Of a stretch of 45,519 nt of DNA, positions 16,751-24,654 are shown in pieces. The stretch lies in the NCBI RefSeq assembly GCF_002803075.1, contig NZ_NNBK01000032.1, positions 1 through 45,519 on the forward strand. Reading direction: 5' to 3'. Within the stretch, counting starts at the first letter, position 1. Every line of letters starts with the position of its first letter. Source of the DNA: Streptomyces sp. CB01373 (GTDB lineage Bacteria; Actinomycetota; Actinomycetes; Streptomycetales; Streptomycetaceae). Made by a program: the position numbers and the translations under genes. Below the pieces are notes generated by a model. It saw only the letters and a program-made list of their open reading frames with translations, had not been told where the DNA came from and searched no databases.

Positions 16751-17452
16751 ATGGCCACGCCGATGTCAACACCCCCGCCCCCCACTCTGGAGACGATCGC
16801 GGGTAGCGCCACGCTGGACGAAGTCCTGAAGTGTCTACGCGCGCGGCGGCCGGTGTTCCACTCCGAGGCCGATCTCCAGCACAGTTTCGCCCTCGCCGTA
16901 GGCGAGGTCGCACCGGAGGTGAGGTGCCGTCTCGAGATCCCGGTGCGCGGAAGCAACGCCTCGGAGTACCTGGACCTCCTGTGCCTGGGGCCGGCGAGCC
17001 GTACGGCAATCGAGTTCAAGTACGTAACCCGACAATGGTCGGGTACTACAGGGACGCCTCCCGAGGAGTACGCCTTGCGCGGACACAACGCCCCGGACGT
17101 CGCACGTAGGGACTTCCTGCGGGACGTAGCAAGGCTGGAACGCTTCTGCGACCGCGAGGACCAGAACGGGCTGGCCCTGCTCATCACAAACGAGGCGGCC
17201 CTGTGGCGCCCCAGGCAACACAGGATGCCCACCAGGGACGAGGAGTTCCGCATCCACCACGGGCGCGAACTGAGCGGCACCTTGCTGTGGGCCGGCGGTT
17301 CCTTCCCGGACAACACCCGAGTGCTGCGCGGCGCCTACACGCTCGCCTGGCGTCAGTACACCCAACTGGAGGGTTCAAGTGGCGAGTTCCGCTGCCTTGC
17401 GGTGTTCATCACTCCGAGCGCCGCGCAGCCCCAGTGGCCACACGAGACGTAA
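16751..17452 (+). CDS. Putative PD-(D/E)XK nuclease-like protein
   Basis: A 233-residue protein with the start taken as ATG 16751; an in-frame ATG at 16655 would add 32 residues of low-complexity sequence. It has an N-terminal helix with HSEADLQHSFA (Glu39 as the usual first acidic residue), then EYLDLLCLG with Asp75 and TAIEFKYVT with Glu88-x-Lys90. Together these are the E...D...ExK set of restriction-endonuclease-fold enzymes. Later segments (DVARLERFC and LALLITNEAALW) fit the closing beta/alpha elements. Families of this appearance are common as solitary genes in Streptomyces defence regions. The target is unknown. It ends 283 bases before the vWA gene of the next operon. Confidence 0.6.
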   Translation: MATPMSTPPPPTLETIAGSATLDEVLKCLRARRPVFHSEADLQHSFALAVGEVAPEVRCRLEIPVRGSNASEYLDLLCLGPASRTAIEFKYVTRQWSGTTGTPPEEYALRGHNAPDVARRDFLRDVARLERFCDREDQNGLALLITNEAALWRPRQHRMPTRDEEFRIHHGRELSGTLLWAGGSFPDNTRVLRGAYTLAWRQYTQLEGSSGEFRCLAVFITPSAAQPQWPHET

Positions 17453-17483
17453 CCAGCAGACTGCCTCGCATGTCATTGATCAC

Positions 17484-17513
17484 GGGAATCTGCCCTGATG
17501 GGAATCTGCCCTG
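17484..17513. repeat. Two direct copies of a 14-base repeat upstream of the vWA/PP2C/kinase operon
   Basis: The 14-mer gggaatctgccctg occurs at 17484-17497 and again at 17500-17513, a 16-base period. It lies about 220 bases before the vWA start. It could be an activator or repressor site, or simply a small duplication. Confidence 0.45.
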
Positions 17514-17680
17514 GGTGAAGGCACTAGCCTCGATTCCGGAGACATCGAAAACCTCCTTCACGACTCCGAGCAGCACGTGGATCCAAACGTCGTCGAGCAG
17601 ACCGTCGGGGGCTCATGCCGGCGGCCGGTGGAACGGCATGTGAGTGTCGATCACCTTCGGCACCAAGACTGTGAAGGCAG

Positions 17681-17708
17681 TGTGAAAGCACTGGTCATTC
17701 GATATGGT
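17681..17708 (+). promoter_or_regulatory. Weak promoter candidate for the vWA/PP2C/kinase operon
   Basis: TATGGT at 17703-17708 resembles a -10 box, with TGTGAA at 17681-17686, 16 bases upstream, as a poor -35. It lies about 30 bases before the GTG start. The direct repeats at 17484-17513 are further upstream. Only position and rough motif support it. Confidence 0.25.
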
Positions 17709-17735
17709 GATCCCCTTCACAGCAAGGGGGGCGCA

Positions 17736-18578
17736 GTGCCGTACACCGCAGAGATCAGCCGAACCAATCCGGGTTGCTTCATCTTCCTCGTGGACCAGTC
17801 CGCCTCCATGAGCGATCCCATGGGCGCCGGTGAGGTCGCGCAGCAGAGGGCCGAGGTCGTCTCCGACGCGATCAACCGGCTGCTGACCGAACTGTCCGTC
17901 AAGTGTGCCAAAGAGGAAGGCGTACGGGACTACTTCCACGTGGCCGTGATCGGGTACGGACACAATCACGTGGGCTCCGCGTTCCAGGGGGCGCTGGCCG
18001 GGCGCGACCTCGTTCCGCTGAGCGAGGTCGCCAACAACCCGGCGCGGGTGGAGAGCCGTACCAAGAAGGTGCCGGACGGCGCCGGCGGCCTGGTCGAGAC
18101 CTCGGTGCAGTTCCCGGTCTGGATGGACCCGGTGACCAACGGCGGCACGCCCATGACACGCGCCCTCGGCTACGCTGACAGCCTCGTCGCGAACTGGGTC
18201 GAGGCCCACCCGAGCGGCTTCCCGCCGATCGTGCTCAACCTCACCGACGGCGAGTCCACCGATGGCGACCCCACCAGCGCCGCCATCGCGCTGGCCTCGC
18301 ACGCCACCGCGGATGGCGCGGTCCTCCTGTTCAACCTCCACGTGTCCGGCAGCGGCGGCACACCGGTCACCTTCCCGGACAGCGAGGAGGGGCTGCCGGA
18401 CACGTACGCCCGGCTGCTGTTCCAGATGTCCAGCGTGCTGCCCAGCCACATGCGCTCCTACGCGGCCTCGCAGGGGCACCGCATCAGCGAGACCACCCGG
18501 GGCTTCGTCTACAACGCGGACATCACCTCCATCGTGGAGTTCCTGGACATCGGCACCCGCGCCACCGAGCTGCGCTGA
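17736..18578 (+). CDS. vWA-domain protein, TerY-like (YegL-type)
   Basis: A 280-residue von Willebrand factor A domain protein. The metal-ion site is complete in appearance: FLVDQSASM gives DxSxS (Asp20, Ser22, Ser24), NGGTPMTRA gives the Thr, and LNLTDGEST gives the later Asp. With the following PP2C and kinase genes it forms the TerY-P triad described in tellurite-resistance/stress gene neighbourhoods and represented in E. coli by yegL-yegK-yegI. In that model the vWA protein is a scaffold regulated by phosphorylation. The start is GTG 17736, with AAGGGGGG just upstream; the open frame extends 53 codons further but without family-like sequence. It is followed 25 bases later by the phosphatase gene. 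Confidence 0.8.
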   Translation: MPYTAEISRTNPGCFIFLVDQSASMSDPMGAGEVAQQRAEVVSDAINRLLTELSVKCAKEEGVRDYFHVAVIGYGHNHVGSAFQGALAGRDLVPLSEVANNPARVESRTKKVPDGAGGLVETSVQFPVWMDPVTNGGTPMTRALGYADSLVANWVEAHPSGFPPIVLNLTDGESTDGDPTSAAIALASHATADGAVLLFNLHVSGSGGTPVTFPDSEEGLPDTYARLLFQMSSVLPSHMRSYAASQGHRISETTRGFVYNADITSIVEFLDIGTRATELR

Positions 18579-18603
18579 CCACCGAGACGGAGCTGCGCTG
18601 ACC

Positions 18604-19458
18604 ATGGAGGACGTTTCGGCCCTGCCGGAATGCCAGCTGCTGCGGGTGCCCAAGGCGGGCAACACGCTCAAGGAGTGCGAGGACGCCGGGCGGTCCTGGG
18701 TCGGGGACGCACGGGCCGACGACCAGGGCCGTACCGTCCTCCCACTGTACGCGGCGGTGTCCGACGGCGCCTCGGAAAGCCTGCTCGCGGGCGCCTGGGC
18801 AGAGCGTCTCGTCGCGGACGCCGTCGAGTCGATGTCCCTCGGCCGCGACTGGTGGGACGACGTGGACACGTTCGTCGTCGACCTCATGGAACGGTCCGCG
18901 CCTCGCTGGGAGGCGTACCTCGAGTGGTACCGGGCGGAGCGCGACGCCCGTGGCCGGCCCATCACCTGGTACGAACAACCCGGCCTGGAGAAGGGCGCGT
19001 TCGCGACCGTCCTGGGGGCGGAGGTCCGAGCCACCGTGTCCGGTGACGGTACGGCCGATTGGTCCTGGCACGCCTTCGCCCTGGGCGACAGCTGCCTGTT
19101 CCACCTGCGGGACGGTGTCGTCCGGCGGGCCTTCCCCGTCGAGGACGTCGAGGGCTTCGGCATCACCCCCCAGCTCCTCGGCAGCCGTAACCACGACACG
19201 GCCCTGGTGGCCCAGCGGCTGCGGCTCGCCCACGGCACCCTGGCGCCGGGCGACGAGGTGCTGCTGGCCAGCGACGCGCTCGCGGCCTGGCTGCTGTCCC
19301 CGCACCACGGGCACCGGGCACCGGGCACCGTGCTGGCCACGCTTGCCGAGGTGGGCGATGAGCCCTTCACGGAGTGGGTGGAGGACCAGCGGGCGCGCGG
19401 GCTCATGCGCAACGACGACGTGACCCTGATCCGGATCCGGGTGAGAACGGAGGCGTGA
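18604..19458 (+). CDS. PP2C-like serine/threonine phosphatase (YegK-type)
   Basis: A 284-residue cytoplasmic protein. PP2C landmarks are YAAVSDGASES near residue 60 (metal-binding Asp-Gly), HAFALGDSCLFHL (the central strand-turn), LLASDALAAWL (second metal Asp) and RNDDVTLIRI (final Asp pair). The start is ATG 18604. Its stop overlaps the kinase start by one base (TGATG), so translation of phosphatase and kinase should be coupled. In the TerY-P triad the phosphatase opposes the kinase acting on the vWA partner; that role is taken from the family and the gene order. Confidence 0.8.
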   Translation: MEDVSALPECQLLRVPKAGNTLKECEDAGRSWVGDARADDQGRTVLPLYAAVSDGASESLLAGAWAERLVADAVESMSLGRDWWDDVDTFVVDLMERSAPRWEAYLEWYRAERDARGRPITWYEQPGLEKGAFATVLGAEVRATVSGDGTADWSWHAFALGDSCLFHLRDGVVRRAFPVEDVEGFGITPQLLGSRNHDTALVAQRLRLAHGTLAPGDEVLLASDALAAWLLSPHHGHRAPGTVLATLAEVGDEPFTEWVEDQRARGLMRNDDVTLIRIRVRTEA

Positions 19459-21707
19459 TGGCTGTGTCCCGCGGCGGTCGCCAAGCCACCGGAACCGGTG
19501 CGGTCCGGAAGTTCCCCACGGGCGCGAACTACGCGGAGGCCCTGCAGCACCCCGAACTCTGCTTCCGCGATCCCGATCTCCAGCAGGGAACCGTCCAGCA
19601 GAGCCCCATCCTCGGACCCAAGGCGATCTCTGGCAACTTCGCCAGCGTCTTCTCCGTCACCACGCGGGACGGGCAGCGCTACGCGCTCAAGTGCTTCACC
19701 CGAGACACCTCCGCCATCGGCGTCCGTTACACCGCGATCAGCGCTGCCCTGCGCGCCCTCGACACCAGTGGCCTCTCCCAGCCGTGGCCTGTGCGCTTCG
19801 AGTTCTTGGAGCAGGGCGTGCTGGCTCTCGGCGACTGGTTCCCGGTGGTGCGGATGGCGTGGGTGCAGGGCACCGACCTCATGTCATGGATCGACCGCCA
19901 CCGCCACGACTCGGCTGCCGTCCTCGCCCTAGCCGACCGCTTCCTCGCGCTGGCGGGCGACCTGGAGGACCACGGCATCGCCCACGGCGACCTGCAGCAC
20001 GGCAACATCCTCGTGGCGGACGACAACACCCTCCGGCTCGTCGACTACGACGGCATGTACGTCCCCGCCCTCAAGGGCGAGGCGGCGACGGAGAACGGCC
20101 ACCGCAACTACCAGTCGCCGCAGCGCAGCGCCGCCGACTTCGGGCCGACCATGGACCGCTTCTCGGCCTGGCTCATCCACCTCTCCCTAATCGCCGTCGC
20201 CACCGACCCCGGCCTGTGGACCCAGCTCCACGACACCCAGGGCGAGTACCTGATCCTCTCCGAGCCCGACTTCAAGGACCCGGCGACCTCCCTGGCCTGG
20301 CCCCTGCTCCTCGGCCACTCCGACCAACGCGTCCGCACGGAGGCCGCCCGCGTCCAGAGCTTCCTCGGGCAACCCTGCTCCGGGCTGCCCCGCCTGACCG
20401 CCGCCGCCCTCACGCTCCCCGCCCCACCCCGCAAGCGAAAGGGCGGCGCCGCGGCTCCGACGGCGACCAGCGGTACGACGGGTGCCGCCGCCCCGGCAAA
20501 TGCACCTTCCGGTGGCATCCCAGCCTGGCTGGTGGATCGCGTGGCGTCCGCCCCCGCCAGAGCGGTGCCGACTAGCGCGCCGGCCCCCGCCTCCGCCGGC
20601 TTCACCGAGCGCTGCCCTCGCGACCTGGCGGCCGCGGCCACCGCCGTACTGAGCACCGCCGCCCCCGCCGTGCTCGCGGTCACTGTCGGACAGCCGGAGG
20701 GCTACCTGCCTGCCGCGCAGGGGGCCGCCCTACTCGCCTCGGCCGCCATGATCGGCGTAGGCCGGCGGCTCAGGCCGGAGTACCGCACCGCCCGCCAACG
20801 GGTCCGGGGACTACGTCGCCGGGCCCGCGAACTCAAGGATCCGGCCGGCGCCCACCGGCGGCTGGAGCAGGAGATCCAGAAGCTGGACGCCGCCACGGCC
20901 AAGGACGGCGCGGCCACCGACAAGCGCATCCAGACCCTCCAGACCGACCTGCGCGACGGACTGGCCCGCATCACTATGGACCTGAACCGCCGCACCGACC
21001 AGTCCGGCAAGCGCAAGGCGGAACTGCCCGCCAGAGAGCAGAGCATGATCGCCGCCGCGCTGGAACCCGCGGTGCGCCAGCACGTCGAGGCGAAGCTGCG
21101 CGCCACCTCGATCCAGGAAGCGCGGTCACTGCCGAACATGGGCGCCAAGACGGTCGGGGCTCTGGTGCAGGCCGGTATCCGCACGGCGGCCGACTTCACG
21201 GGGGTGTCCTACTCCCAGAGCCAGGGTTCCGGGAGCCGTGTCGCCTACTTCGTCCGCCCAGGCGGCCACCACGTCCGCGTGTCCGGCGTGGGCGAAGCGC
21301 GGGCGAGTGCCCTCGACGCATGGCGGCGGTCCCTGGAGCAACGGGCCAGGGCCTCCGCACCCGCCAAGCTGCCCGGGCCCGCCCTGACGAGGATCCGCGC
21401 AGAGATCGCCACGCTGCGGGCGCAGTACGACCAGGAGGTAAAGCAGGCGGAGAGCAAGGCCCAGCAGGACAGGGACGTCCTCCAAAAGCAGATCACCGAC
21501 GAACGGCAGCGGCTCACGGCCGACCGACAGCAGCGCGCTATGGAGACCCAGCGCAGGCGTGCTGACCTGTTGCAACGCCAGAAGCAGCTGAGCGGCGCCG
21601 AGGCGGAACGAGCGAGAGTGAAGGGCGAACTCAGCACCGCACGGACGGAGACCCGACGCAACCTCGGTGTCCGGAAATACGTCACATTCCTGTTGACGGG
21701 CCACTGA
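19458..21707 (+). CDS. Membrane-linked serine/threonine kinase with helix-hairpin-helix domain (YegI-type)
   Basis: A 749-residue protein. The kinase domain (about 50-330) has a Gly-rich loop SGNFASVFSV, the Lys in YALKCF (Lys78), HGDLQHGNILV as catalytic loop (Asp178, Asn183), and LVDYDGMYVP in place of DFG. All phosphotransfer residues seem present. A Pro/Ala-rich linker and two hydrophobic stretches around 395-435 suggest a membrane hairpin. They are followed by a coiled coil, a helix-hairpin-helix (LPNMGAKTVGALVQAGIRTAADF, about 557-580) and a second coiled coil. The kinase plus C-terminal HhH layout is the one described for TerY-P kinases. The start is ATG 19458, overlapping the phosphatase stop. 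Its 3' end abuts a convergent minus-strand gene at 21708. Confidence 0.82.
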   Translation: MAVSRGGRQATGTGAVRKFPTGANYAEALQHPELCFRDPDLQQGTVQQSPILGPKAISGNFASVFSVTTRDGQRYALKCFTRDTSAIGVRYTAISAALRALDTSGLSQPWPVRFEFLEQGVLALGDWFPVVRMAWVQGTDLMSWIDRHRHDSAAVLALADRFLALAGDLEDHGIAHGDLQHGNILVADDNTLRLVDYDGMYVPALKGEAATENGHRNYQSPQRSAADFGPTMDRFSAWLIHLSLIAVATDPGLWTQLHDTQGEYLILSEPDFKDPATSLAWPLLLGHSDQRVRTEAARVQSFLGQPCSGLPRLTAAALTLPAPPRKRKGGAAAPTATSGTTGAAAPANAPSGGIPAWLVDRVASAPARAVPTSAPAPASAGFTERCPRDLAAAATAVLSTAAPAVLAVTVGQPEGYLPAAQGAALLASAAMIGVGRRLRPEYRTARQRVRGLRRRARELKDPAGAHRRLEQEIQKLDAATAKDGAATDKRIQTLQTDLRDGLARITMDLNRRTDQSGKRKAELPAREQSMIAAALEPAVRQHVEAKLRATSIQEARSLPNMGAKTVGALVQAGIRTAADFTGVSYSQSQGSGSRVAYFVRPGGHHVRVSGVGEARASALDAWRRSLEQRARASAPAKLPGPALTRIRAEIATLRAQYDQEVKQAESKAQQDRDVLQKQITDERQRLTADRQQRAMETQRRRADLLQRQKQLSGAEAERARVKGELSTARTETRRNLGVRKYVTFLLTGH

Positions 21708-22616
21708 ACCAGGCGACAGGACAGGGAGATCGGGCTCGGCCGTCTGGTTCCTCCAGTCCGGTGAGACGGCCGGCAGCGGCCCCATGTCGCCTTCGACCAC
21801 GAGGGACTGGACGTCTTCGTGCTGGAGACGGGTGAGTACGGCTTCCAGTCGTTGCCAGACCGCGTTGATGACGGCCTCCGTGAATGCAGGCAGGAGGACA
21901 GAAGGCACGGTGAGGACTGCCTCGGACGTGGCGTCCGTCCATCCGTCACCGGGAATGGGGTGGTAGAAGCCGCCGTCGCGGCGCAGCGTCAGTACAGTCC
22001 GGCGGAGCAGGTCTCGGGCGACTTCCTCGCCGTCGCGGTCGAGGAGGCTGTAGTTCTGGCCGAGGACGAGGTCGAGTTTGCCGGTGTCGTCGTCATCGAG
22101 CGGCAGTGAGACTAGCGGGCCGGTGTCCGGTGCGGGGGCTGATCCGTAGACCGGCCGCCCCGATATGAACTTGAAGGGGCGGAGGGTCCAGCCGCCCGGC
22201 CCGAGGAGGCGGTTCAGCTTCGCGACCCCTTGGGATGAGTGGTCAACGTCGGGCTGCACCTCGGGATGCACGAACCGCGCTAGGAAGGCGAGCAGAACCT
22301 CGTCAGGGCCATCGAGGAGTTGAAACTGGGGGTATTCGAAGACCCAGTCGTCAGACCAGTCGAGTGGGTTGTTGATCCGGTACTGGAAAATGTCTTCAGG
22401 TGCCGCCGTGAACCGGGAGTCCGTCGACGCCAGCCTGTCGAGGTCGTACAGGGATCCCAAAAAGTCGACCTCGTCGAGCATTCCCCACCAGGGGCCGCCC
22501 TCACCGCACAGGTAGTCGAAGATGTCGCGTCGCGCGAGTGTCGTGATCCTCTGTGTGCTCTGTGGCGCCGGGTAGGCGCGAACTGCGTCATGCCCCCAGG
22601 ATGGACGTCCGTCGAC
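21708..22616 (-). pseudogene. AbiJ N-terminal domain 3 gene, both ends damaged
   Basis: The minus strand encodes RITTLARRDIFDYL, then WWGMLDEVDFLGSLYDLDRL, then DIFQYRINN and WVFEYPQFQLL. This is clearly the AbiJ-NTD3 domain seen in abortive-infection-like proteins, which normally precedes a toxic effector domain. After it comes about 150 residues of unassigned sequence (LVLGQNYSLLDRDGEEVA and so on). No ATG/GTG/TTG lies in frame between the stop at 22617-22619 and the domain; the nearest ATG (22591) is in another frame, and ATG 22481 would cut off the first conserved block. Past 21708 the frame continues only as antisense of the kinase gene, down to 21126, so the natural C-terminus seems lost. 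I read it as a truncated or inactivated gene. Confidence 0.6.
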
Positions 22617-22885
22617 TCACCCGGCAGGCGAATGAACATCCTGGCTTTCTGACTTCAGACGCCATCCGCTTTATGCGCGTGATCGTTTGGATCGGGCTAG
22701 GTGCGCATGAACTCCGGCTGGCTCCCGGCATAGCCGGGACCAGGACGTCAACGCGAGGGCGGCCGTCACCGCGGTATCCACCTCGCGCGATGCCAGCCGC
22801 TCCGGACAACCGGTGGTGCCGCCCCGGCAGCGACCCCGCCGTTTGGCAGACCTCGGCCTTCGTGTGGGGTCTGCGCACCACGGGT

Positions 22886-24007
22886 TTAGCGTCGCTGGCA
22901 GCGATCCCGTAGCTCGGCGATGACCGCCCTCTCGTGTGTGTTGAGATCCCCGTCAACGGCGGCGACCCGTTCGGCGGCGTAGACAACGTCACTGAGATCC
23001 CCAGGCTCGGCATCGATGCGGTGCCATACCTCGCCCGGGTCAATGTTGACGACGTTGGCGAGTTGCTCGTCATCGACCTGATGCCGTTCCCAGGCAAGCC
23101 GCGTCAGCCGCTGGAACAGCAGGCGCTCGGCATCAGTGATCTCGCCGTCCGCGTTGATGACGAGCCACGCGACCCACAGCATCAGCCTCGGGTGCTGCGT
23201 ACGTCGGATCAAAGTGTCGGCGAGTTCAATTACCTCTGCCTCGTCACGAAACACGGATTTGGCATAGCGTCCTGCGGCCAAGGTCGTGTAGCGGTTCACG
23301 AGGATGGTCAAGGGGATGCCAACGCCGGGGATGCCGAACTTGATGATATTGCGTTGCAGGAGGTGTTTCCCGACGAACGGAAGGCTTTTCGCGGCGGCAA
23401 GGACCGCACCGGAGTAGTACTTCTTGAGGACTTGCCGGACCAGGCCGGGTACGAACTTCAGGCTGACGCGGGCGGCTTCTCCGGCCTTTATACCGAGTGC
23501 CACCCGGACGAGTTTCATCGTGTCTTCGGGATCGTCCACGTCCAGGGGAATCCGGTAGATCACCGCGATGTCGTAGGCCAGGCGCATCTGCAGCTGGGTA
23601 ATGTACGTCAGGTCAACCATAAAGGTGAAGACACCGGCCGGAACAGTGGCAGGGCTGGCGCCACCCAACGACCCGATGGTGGCAGCGATCGTCCCGTTGT
23701 AAAGGCTGGAGGTGATCCCGCCTTCAATCATGGCGTTCTTTACCGCGAGCTTGATCTGCTGCCCGACTATGCCGTCCGCGGGCACGCCCTTGTACTTCTG
23801 CTGGAAATACTCCCAGGTGGCCTTCTCGGCGTACGACCGCAGCGCCTGGGTGCAGAGTTTCGTAAACCAGCCGCCCGACTTGATGTCGTCCGCGCTCAGC
23901 CCTGCGACAAACTCCCGCAGTTTGGCCCGCTCCTGTTCGACAGCTTCGCGGTCGGCGTCGGCGTCGTCGTCGCCGGCGTTGTCGAAGCTAGGCAGCACTT
24001 CGGTCAC
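22886..24007 (-). CDS. EcsC-like protein with C-terminal TerB-like domain
   Basis: A 373-residue protein. Residues about 60-260 hold an EcsC-family type region: FTFMVDLTYITQLQMRLAYDIAVIYRIP, then DPEDTMKLVRVALGI and several Gly/Ala-rich amphipathic helices. The last ~100 residues (WVAWLVINADGEITDAERLLFQRL, then AAERVAAVDGDLNTHERAVIAELRD) have the two acidic metal-binding helices of TerB domains. TerB modules are linked to stress and phage-response systems, often with TerY-type vWA proteins, and such a triad lies just downstream on the opposite strand. The start is GTG 24007 after GGAGGGG, rather than the frame opening at 24091. It is probably peripheral membrane or cytosolic; the biochemical role is unknown. 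Confidence 0.7.
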   Translation of the reverse strand: MTEVLPSFDNAGDDDADADREAVEQERAKLREFVAGLSADDIKSGGWFTKLCTQALRSYAEKATWEYFQQKYKGVPADGIVGQQIKLAVKNAMIEGGITSSLYNGTIAATIGSLGGASPATVPAGVFTFMVDLTYITQLQMRLAYDIAVIYRIPLDVDDPEDTMKLVRVALGIKAGEAARVSLKFVPGLVRQVLKKYYSGAVLAAAKSLPFVGKHLLQRNIIKFGIPGVGIPLTILVNRYTTLAAGRYAKSVFRDEAEVIELADTLIRRTQHPRLMLWVAWLVINADGEITDAERLLFQRLTRLAWERHQVDDEQLANVVNIDPGEVWHRIDAEPGDLSDVVYAAERVAAVDGDLNTHERAVIAELRDRCQRR

Positions 24008-24124
24008 AGCGGGGTCCCCTCCCAGATAGTTCAGCGACCTGCAAGGTTGCCAGATATGGGCAGAGGAGCGGTGGTACCCGCGCAATCCCACCGCTCCTCG
24101 TTGTGGGGGGGGTCACGTCGTCGC

Positions 24125-24320
24125 GTGACCTCAGTGACCGACACCGGCATACGCGAGGTCATCGTCATCGACTCCGGCCGCGCCGGATTCACCGCCGCCC
24201 TCTACACCGCCCGCGCCAGAGTTCAAGCCGCTCCTCTTCGGCAGTGCCATCTTCGTCGGCGGTGCGCTCACCACCACAACCGAGGTCGAGAACTTCCCCG
24301 GCTTCCCCAAGCGCCCTTGA
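24125..24320 (+). pseudogene. trxB: Fragment of thioredoxin reductase trxB
   Basis: The plus strand reads REVIVIDSGRAGFTAALYTARA, matching the N-terminal FAD-binding motif of TrxB (usually IIGSGPAGYTAALYTARA). It then continues one frame over with FKPLLFGSAIFVGGALTTT and TEVENFPGFP. The nucleotide-binding GxGxxG is spoiled (Asp-Ser-Gly-Arg-Ala-Gly), there is a frameshift near 24220, and the sequence stops after about 65 residues where a full protein has about 320. This is debris of a core gene, not a functional enzyme. Confidence 0.75.
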
Positions 24321-24654
24321 CGGGGCTGAAGCGCACCATGACCCCGTCAAGGTGCGCCATACGGTCCGCTACCGTGCGCGCTTTCCCTCCCTTCGCGGGC
24401 CGATGCGCGCACGGCCGCGTTTATCCAACGGCCCTGTCGGCGGCAGCCTGTGCTCGTGCCTATGTTCCGGGTCCCGACCAATGACAGGTTCCACGGTGCC
24501 GTCGTGGGCAGGACAGCACCGTAGAGGGGCGCGGCCGTCCCAGGTGGCGTAGTGCAGTCGTGACGAGCGTGTGGGGCCAGACGGCGTGTGCCCAGCGTTC
24601 TCGCTTTACGCGCCTCAGGCACCCCGCCCAGCCGGGGGCTCTCGCTGGCGGTTC
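24321..24654. other. Gap after hsdM and the trxB fragment, no gene seen
   Basis: 334 bases without a recognisable gene. In an intact type I restriction locus hsdS or the end of hsdM would be expected here on the minus strand, but no specificity-subunit sequence is visible in any frame. It is probably a deletion scar. Confidence 0.4.

Noticed and set aside
17613..19550. Long minus-strand open frame across the vWA and PP2C genes
   Set aside because: Ser/Arg-rich shadow translation without motifs; the plus strand carries complete vWA and PP2C signatures and coupled starts.
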